Origin: Entrophospora sp. SA101
Lineage: Eukaryota; Glomeromycota; Glomeromycetes; Entrophosporales; Entrophosporaceae
Length of the DNA: 12,175 nucleotides
Assembly (NCBI GenBank): GCA_958430865.1
Contig: CAUDNR010000612.1
Coordinates: forward strand, 1 to 12,175
Reading direction: 5' to 3'
A program made the translations under genes and the position numbers. Under the pieces are notes generated by a model, which was not told where the DNA came from, did no database searches, and worked only from the letters and a program-made list of their open reading frames with translations. Below are positions 7,464-12,175 of the stretch, piece after piece; the first letter of the stretch is position 1; each line of letters begins with the position of its first letter.

Positions 7464-9781
7464 TCTTTTTGTTACTCTGTTTAGAAAATCTAAGGCAACC
7501 ATGCATTTTCCTTTCAGATGGTCTTGTGGTGCAGATTTATCACAGCTTTAACAGGTTCATGCCTTGAGTCCTTGTGCATGCTTCAGTTTTCCTAACAAGA
7601 TCCTAATCATAAATAGAATATTTTTTAATGTTAAAAAAAAAATATAAAAATTATACATGGTGAGTCTCAGTTTGGAAGATTTCGGTTAACAGGTTTAGGT
7701 TTTAATGGATAAATTTTCAAAACCAAATTTTTTATTACTATTACTATAATTATTTTATCTTTCTTTAACAAATTACTAATTATAACAATAACAAATATAA
7801 AAGATCTTATTTTTATTATTATTTTTCTCGCAAAAAATCCATGGTCGCCAAATCATTCTATATATATAGTAATAATGAGTATTTTTTAATTTTTTTTTTG
7901 TTTGTTATAGAGGAATTAATAATAAAAAAATGAAAATGAAAAGAAGTGCGATTTTCACATATATAGTACCTCAAGATCAACTTGTGAATAGATTTTCAAA
8001 CCCATTGTTTTAATTATATCTTGTAAAACAACCAATGAAATAATGTGCTTTAGCATCCCAGTTTGAAGCAACATAGGTTGATCAATATTGGCACTTATAA
8101 CGAACAATCTTTACATAGCACATAAGACAGGTTGTGGTACATATTTTTTGTAACTTTTAATTTTGTTTTCTATTTTTATCACTTTAAATTTCAAAGAATT
8201 CTTTTATTGTTGAATCACGATAAATCAATTACTAGAGTTTGGTAATGATGAAGTTGTTCTTTAAACAATGCAATTTTGGCTTTCAATTTACATCCTTATC
8301 AACTAGAGAAAAACTTAAAGACAATCAAATAAACCATAGAAAAAAAAATTATTTGTTATACATCATTCAATTCTCTGCAAAGAAAATCAAGTTTTTAAAC
8401 GAAAAAATAACAGTGAATTTCGTGAAATACAGATTAGTATTATTATAGTGCAATGATATTTTTTGATGTCATAATATTATAAAGTCACATGGCTCAATCA
8501 CTTACATATATATTCATTTGGAGCATCAAGATTAGCACCGGATGTGAGGCTAGCATCCTATCATTTATTCATGATCAATGATATAAAAATAGACTATCTC
8601 ATGGCCAGATAGTGCATTGATTGAGTAGTCTAATAAATTATAACAAAAACATATAAATAGACCCACTACTCCCATTTGTGGACCAAAAAATTGCAAAAAA
8701 ACAGAGCATCGGTCTTTCTTTTTACATTGCATTCAAATTCGAGGGTTGAGACACATAGTGCTAAAATGACATTCTATGTATTATTTGGCTTTACATGTTA
8801 TATTCTATCTATATATCAACATTTGCCAGTCATATTATTATAATATCAATATTTTTATTTTATTCGTTTGAGAAAAGTTTATTTAAAAAATTACACATAC
8901 AAAGGAAAATTGACACGAATTTAATAATTTCTTTTCAAAGAAGAACCCTCATGTGAAACAAAAGTTATTTACAAATTTCGATTGTTAAAAAAATCAACTA
9001 ACTGATTTTTCCTAATTAAAAAAAAGATCTTTTTGTCCTGATCTTTTCCTCGTGTTTTTTTTATTTATTATCCCAGATTAAAGATCAATTGGATTTATTG
9101 GATTTTTTTTTCAAGTCTATCCGAAAGGAATAAAAACAAAATTTTTCCTATCCAAATCAAAATCAAAAAAAAATTGTACATGTTGTTTTTGTTTATCGAC
9201 CATTGAATTGGTTGATAATAATAATAACAACAACAATTAAAATGTAAAAATGTGTTTTGAATCACATGGTCTCGTAACCTGAAAATATACTAACATGATC
9301 TGGGATCTGAGGTAAAGGCACCAAGGCAAGGCCATAAGTTTTGGTCGTTTTGAATGGTCTAAAACATCAGAGAAAGACGAAAGCCTAATGATAGATACCA
9401 TGCAAAAACATCTAAAGTGAAACATGATTTCTTTTCAGTCAAGTATCTGCTTCGCTTAACTCTGACATTTTGATAATTTTTCGGTTACCAAATAGAAATG
9501 ATAATTTATACAGTGATGTAAAATAACTATATAGTTAACTTTTATTTTTTTTCTTGGCACTGGTTTTATTTTTCTTTTCTCCTTTGGGGCAATCCTTTTG
9601 GATTATTTGAAATCTTAGCTTTAAGCGCGAATAGGATGTTCATATCTCTTGTAAACGTTTTTTAAAGTTAGCAAAATTATTTAATTGATGCTTCTTCATG
9701 AGCCTTAATTTATTTATTCCAAGAAGTGTTTTGCTTGGATAATATTAAATCACATGAGCTGGCTTTAGCGATTGAGGGATG
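7464..9781. other. AT-rich intergenic region without a supported gene
   Basis: No recognisable protein. An open frame at 8239-8448 (+, 69 residues, Lys- and Phe-rich) and one at 9237-9425 (-, 62 residues) match nothing I know. A hairpin with 7-bp arms lies at 8593-8613 (ACTATCT/AGATAGT). A TATAAA at 8652-8657 is followed by a 25-codon hydrophobic frame at 8766-8843 that is too short to call. About 9240-9480 is less AT-rich and contains a branch-point-like TACTAAC and a CTTTTCAG, which could be remnants of a spliced gene. I could not match it to a spliceosomal RNA or snoRNA. Confidence 0.4.
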
Positions 9782-9890
9782 ATTGACATTGTACCGGTTT
9801 AATTTTGTTGTTTCTTACATTAATAAAAAATTCAACCAAAAAAGTCAATTGACATTGTACTGGTTTAATTTTGTTGTTTTCTTATGTTAA
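9782..9890. repeat. Direct repeat with 66-bp period
   Basis: Two segments of about 42 bp start at 9782 and 9848. Both begin ATTGACATTGTAC and contain GGTTTAATTTTGTTGTTT. They differ by a few substitutions, mostly C/T, and one T insertion. The spacer and the sequence after the second copy are A-rich but not clearly duplicated. Confidence 0.88.
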
Positions 9891-10044
9891 AAAAATTATC
9901 CATAATAAGAAAAACAATCATAAAAACTTGGTAACAAACTCATGTGGCATATTTTAGTTACATTTAAGTGTGTTTGTTGATATTAAAAATAAGTGTAAAA
10001 AAATTTAAAAAGGAAACGCACAAATTGAATTTTCTTAATAATTC

Positions 10045-10164
10045 TTAATTTTTTGTTCTAAAGTTAATAATACTTAAAACATACTTATTTTATACTATAT
10101 AAATTTAATTTTTTATTCTGAAGTTAATAATATTTAAAGCATACTTATTTTATACTATATAAAT
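10045..10164. repeat. 60-bp tandem duplication
   Basis: The units at 10045-10104 and 10105-10164 abut and have the same length. They differ at four positions by my count, all transitions (G/A, A/G, C/T, A/G). Each contains TTAATTTTTT, AAGTTAATAATA and ATACTTATTTTATACTATAT. Related sequence in the opposite orientation lies on the far side of the long hairpin, at about 10460-10492. Confidence 0.9.
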
Positions 10165-10309
10165 TTTAATTTTTGTATAAGTGGAAAATAAGTATATTTT
10201 AAATACACAAATGTTTCTATTACTGCAAAAATAAGGATGTTTTAATGATAAAATAAGTGTATCCAATCAATTTTGTAAAAAATTAATGATCATTATTTTA
10301 TGAAATGTG

Positions 10310-10410
10310 CTAGGAAAACCAGGCTTCGAGTTTCGTGTTACGTGTAATTTTCATATGTTTTCGTTATGAAAATTACACGTAACACGAAACTCGAAGCCTG
10401 GTTTTCCTAG
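10310..10410. repeat. Perfect 46-bp inverted repeat with a 9-nt loop
   Basis: The left arm 10310-10355 (starting CTAGGAAAACCAGGCTTCGA) is the exact reverse complement of the right arm 10365-10410 (ending TCGAAGCCTGGTTTTCCTAG). The loop 10356-10364 is TGTTTTCGT. Complementarity stops sharply at both outer ends. The arms are richer in GC and CpG than the flanks. It could be a foldback transposon, a hairpin left by a palindromic rearrangement, or, if transcribed, a source of a long double-stranded RNA stem. No flanking target duplication is obvious. Confidence 0.95.
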
Positions 10411-10540
10411 AGTGTCCCCACATGTCAAAACATACTTAAAACATACCTCTATAAGAAGAATAAGTATAAAATAAGTATTTAAACTTTGCATAGGGTCATT
10501 TATAAGGTTGCTTGCCAAAACTCATCCAGAAATCAATCAG
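10411..10540. other. Right flank of the long hairpin with mirrored repeat pieces
   Basis: The 15-mer ATACTTAAAACATAC at 10432-10446 is identical to 10070-10084 in the first 60-bp tandem unit. The AAGTATAAAATAAGTATTTAAA stretch at about 10470-10492 is close to the reverse complement of the ATACTTATTTTATACT core of the same unit. Pieces of the left-hand repeat therefore occur on the right in both direct and inverted form. Confidence 0.7.
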
Positions 10541-10720
10541 CAGGGTTTCGGCAGGTTACACATTAATTGTTTATTAGAGTTTCTGCAGAGTTTCGCATTT
10601 TGAGGTTTCGCCTTTCGTCATAGTTTCAACAGGATTTTTGATAAGATTTAATATAGTTTTGCTGTTGTTTCAGCAATTACTAAGGAGGTTTCGCCCACAA
10701 CCTTAGTCATTTATATATAT
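10540..10720 (+). promoter_or_regulatory. Promoter-like region: clustered GTTTCG motifs and a TATA box
   Basis: The motif GTTTCG or a close variant recurs at 10545, 10578 (GTTTCTG), 10589, 10605, 10613 (TTTCG), 10623 (GTTTCAA), 10668 (GTTTCAG) and 10688; two copies share GAGGTTTCGCC (10602-10612 and 10685-10695). It ends in a TATA-type element, TATATATAT, at 10712-10720. Repeated motifs about 100-170 bp upstream of a TATA box are what a promoter or the U3 part of an LTR looks like. A short inverted pair, CTAAGG/CCTTAG, encloses the last motif (10680-10706). The function is inferred. Confidence 0.5.
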
Positions 10721-10744
10721 GACCACAACAACCAAGACAACCAG

Positions 10745-10952
10745 CACTCAGAGAACAGCTAAACTTCTACTACCAAGAAATTCAGTCATTACAACACTCA
10801 ACCCAGGTAAATCAACTACAAATCTGCCAACTATATCAACTATGACAATCAGAACAATCACAAATTGATTAATTTATGGGACAATTCATATATATTTTTG
10901 CATCCTTTTGTTTTTTTTAATATTAATTTTTTTAATTGTTGTATTCAATAAA
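10745..10952 (+). other. Candidate leader or short transcription unit ending in a poly(A) signal
   Basis: About 25-30 nt after the TATA element begins a sequence rich in C and A and poor in G (CCAGCACTCAGAGAACAGC and on), as in fungal 5' leaders. It has a splice-donor-like CAGGTAAAT at about 10804-10812 and no open frame. AATAAATAAATAAA follows at 10947-10960 as a candidate poly(A) signal. Together these resemble the R-U5 part of a solo LTR, the first exon of a gene that no longer exists, or a non-coding RNA. I could not find LTR ends or a primer-binding site. Confidence 0.4.
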
Positions 10953-10960
10953 TAAATAAA

Positions 10961-12010
10961 AAATCTAAATCTTTTTCATTTGCATCAAATTTTTTAAAAA
11001 ATGATGATTTGGGAATGTTAGGATTGCACAATCTATGAAAAGGAACTTTATAATCAATCTGTAAACCCATGTCTTCGCATCATGTGCTCTATACTCACTA
11101 TAGTTGGCTTGGTCTAAAGACCTAAATTTTGGGCAAATTTTAAAAGTATAGAAGTCACTTTCTGTCCTACCTTTTAAAAAAATAGCTCTATTAGTTGATA
11201 GAATATGTCTTTAGTTTTAATGTAATAGAGAGATTTTCTCAAAAAAATTATTTGTTGTAGAGTTCTATTCTTTTTTAAAACATGTACTCTATATACTATG
11301 CTCGCAAGGAATTTGTCCACTATGATCATTTCTAAATTAGGAGTATATTACCAAATTTAGACTAGCTCTTGACTATCGTATTTAAAATTGGCAGTAATAC
11401 CTAGGGGTAAGTAAATAAATGGGGGACAACTCGATGTTACACATATAGATTTTGTGAATCCAAAACTGTCACACACTATGAAATTACTAGTATTTATTAA
11501 TAGAAATAAATAAAACGCAAAACACGTACATATTGTAAAATAAAAATTTATATATCACCACATGTTAAAATTTTTTTCCTTGTAAGAACAAATCTTCAGT
11601 TTCCTTTTAATATAACTTTAGTAAAGAAACTCTCCTATAGCTTTTTTAAAAAAGGATCGGTTATAAAAAATAGATTTTCTTTTATTTTCTTTTGTATTTT
11701 GAATGTTACACTTATTATTTGCAAGTTTAAATATATATATATACATACAATTTTAAGCATTATAAAACATTAAATAAAAAATTTTTTTTGTACATTCCTC
11801 CCATGAAAAAGTATGAATGAAGATTTTAAAAAACACTTTTAACTTTTTTAAGTATATAGAACAAATAAATTGATTATACTGTATTTAACAAGATACCTTG
11901 ATGTGTGACTTGAATGATTCATAATGTTTGAACAACCTAGTATTGTGCGTTGGAGTTGGTAGAGTTCATAAACTTTACTTTTGTCCCCGATTCATTTTTT
12001 CATAATTTTT
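10961..12010. other. AT-rich spacer with nothing recognised
   Basis: No open frame of useful length on either strand. There are homopolymer A and T tracts and a short AT dinucleotide run near 11732. A weak near-repeat (ATGTGCTCTATACTCACTAT near 11081 and ATGTACTCTATATACTATGC near 11282) is too short to interpret. Confidence 0.5.
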
Positions 12011-12120
12011 CTATGATGAGCATTTTAGTATAAACACTCTATGACAAACATCTTAGTAAACATTCTCTATGACAAACATCTTAGTAAACACTCTCCATGA
12101 CAAACATATGCGAAAGTGTT
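12011..12120. repeat. 28-bp minisatellite, nearly four copies
   Basis: Units lie at 12011-12038, 12039-12066, 12067-12094 and 12095-12120, with the core CTATGACAAACATCTTAGTA. The two middle units are almost identical. The first has ATGATGAGCATTTTAG in place of ATGACAAACATCTTAG, and the last decays after ACAAACAT. A 28-bp period is not a multiple of three, which argues against a coding repeat. Confidence 0.92.
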
Positions 12121-12175
12121 ACAGAAGCATGCTATTCCTTCGCTTTATAAATTAGTTCCTCGCAATCAAGGAATT

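Noticed and set aside
8239..8448. 69-residue open frame on the + strand
   Set aside because: Unrecognised, with composition expected by chance and no supporting signals.
8766..8843. 25-codon hydrophobic frame about 110 nt downstream of a TATAAA
   Set aside because: Too short and without a recognisable signal peptide or cysteine pattern; TATA-like words are common in DNA this AT-rich.
1..12175. CRISPR array, tRNA, rRNA or bacterial operon
   Set aside because: No regularly spaced repeats with unique spacers, no convincing tRNA B-box in either strand, no Shine-Dalgarno-led gene runs; introns and the kinase family point to a eukaryote.

Overview
This window is AT-rich eukaryotic DNA with long gene-poor spacers, GT-AG introns of about 71-72 nt, and decayed gene copies. 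The best clue to the organism is the kinase at 4446-6129. Its linker (WTSGNNIIDDFIQKCQ), glycine-loop region (EWIPFEQFEDI...TEGGFSSIFTATW) and C-terminal tail (KSRILDEEIAKSKSL) match, from memory, the greatly expanded TKL-like kinase family of arbuscular mycorrhizal fungi. I therefore infer Glomeromycotina, most likely Rhizophagus. I could not run a database search.

Layout. 1-1909 holds a broken, 5'-truncated DNA topoisomerase II copy on the + strand. It runs from the active-site tyrosine region to an acidic C-terminal tail, and carries several frameshifts, a nonsense codon, two internal deletions, one intact intron and a 49-bp duplication at its 5' edge. 1910-4445 is intergenic, with a less AT-rich block at about 2990-3850 that may be old mobile-element sequence. 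4446-6129 is a protein-kinase pseudogene with one probable intron, three internal stops and several frame changes. It is also split by a 176-bp MITE-like element with perfect 17-bp terminal inverted repeats and a perfect 8-bp target-site duplication. 6130-9780 has no gene I can support. 9780-10500 is repeat-rich: a 66-bp-period repeat, a 60-bp tandem pair, and a perfect 46-bp inverted repeat with a 9-nt loop. 10540-10960 looks like a promoter, leader and poly(A) module, possibly a solo LTR or a short non-coding transcription unit. The rest is AT-rich spacer ending in a 28-bp minisatellite at 12011-12120.

No intact protein-coding gene is evident. The two recognisable genes are unrelated in function and both are dead or dying copies, as expected of a repeat-rich compartment of a large fungal genome. 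I saw no prokaryotic-type operon, CRISPR array, tRNA or rRNA. The most distinctive objects are the MITE with its exact empty-site reconstruction, the 46-bp perfect hairpin with its flanking repeats, and the rearranged topoisomerase II fragment.
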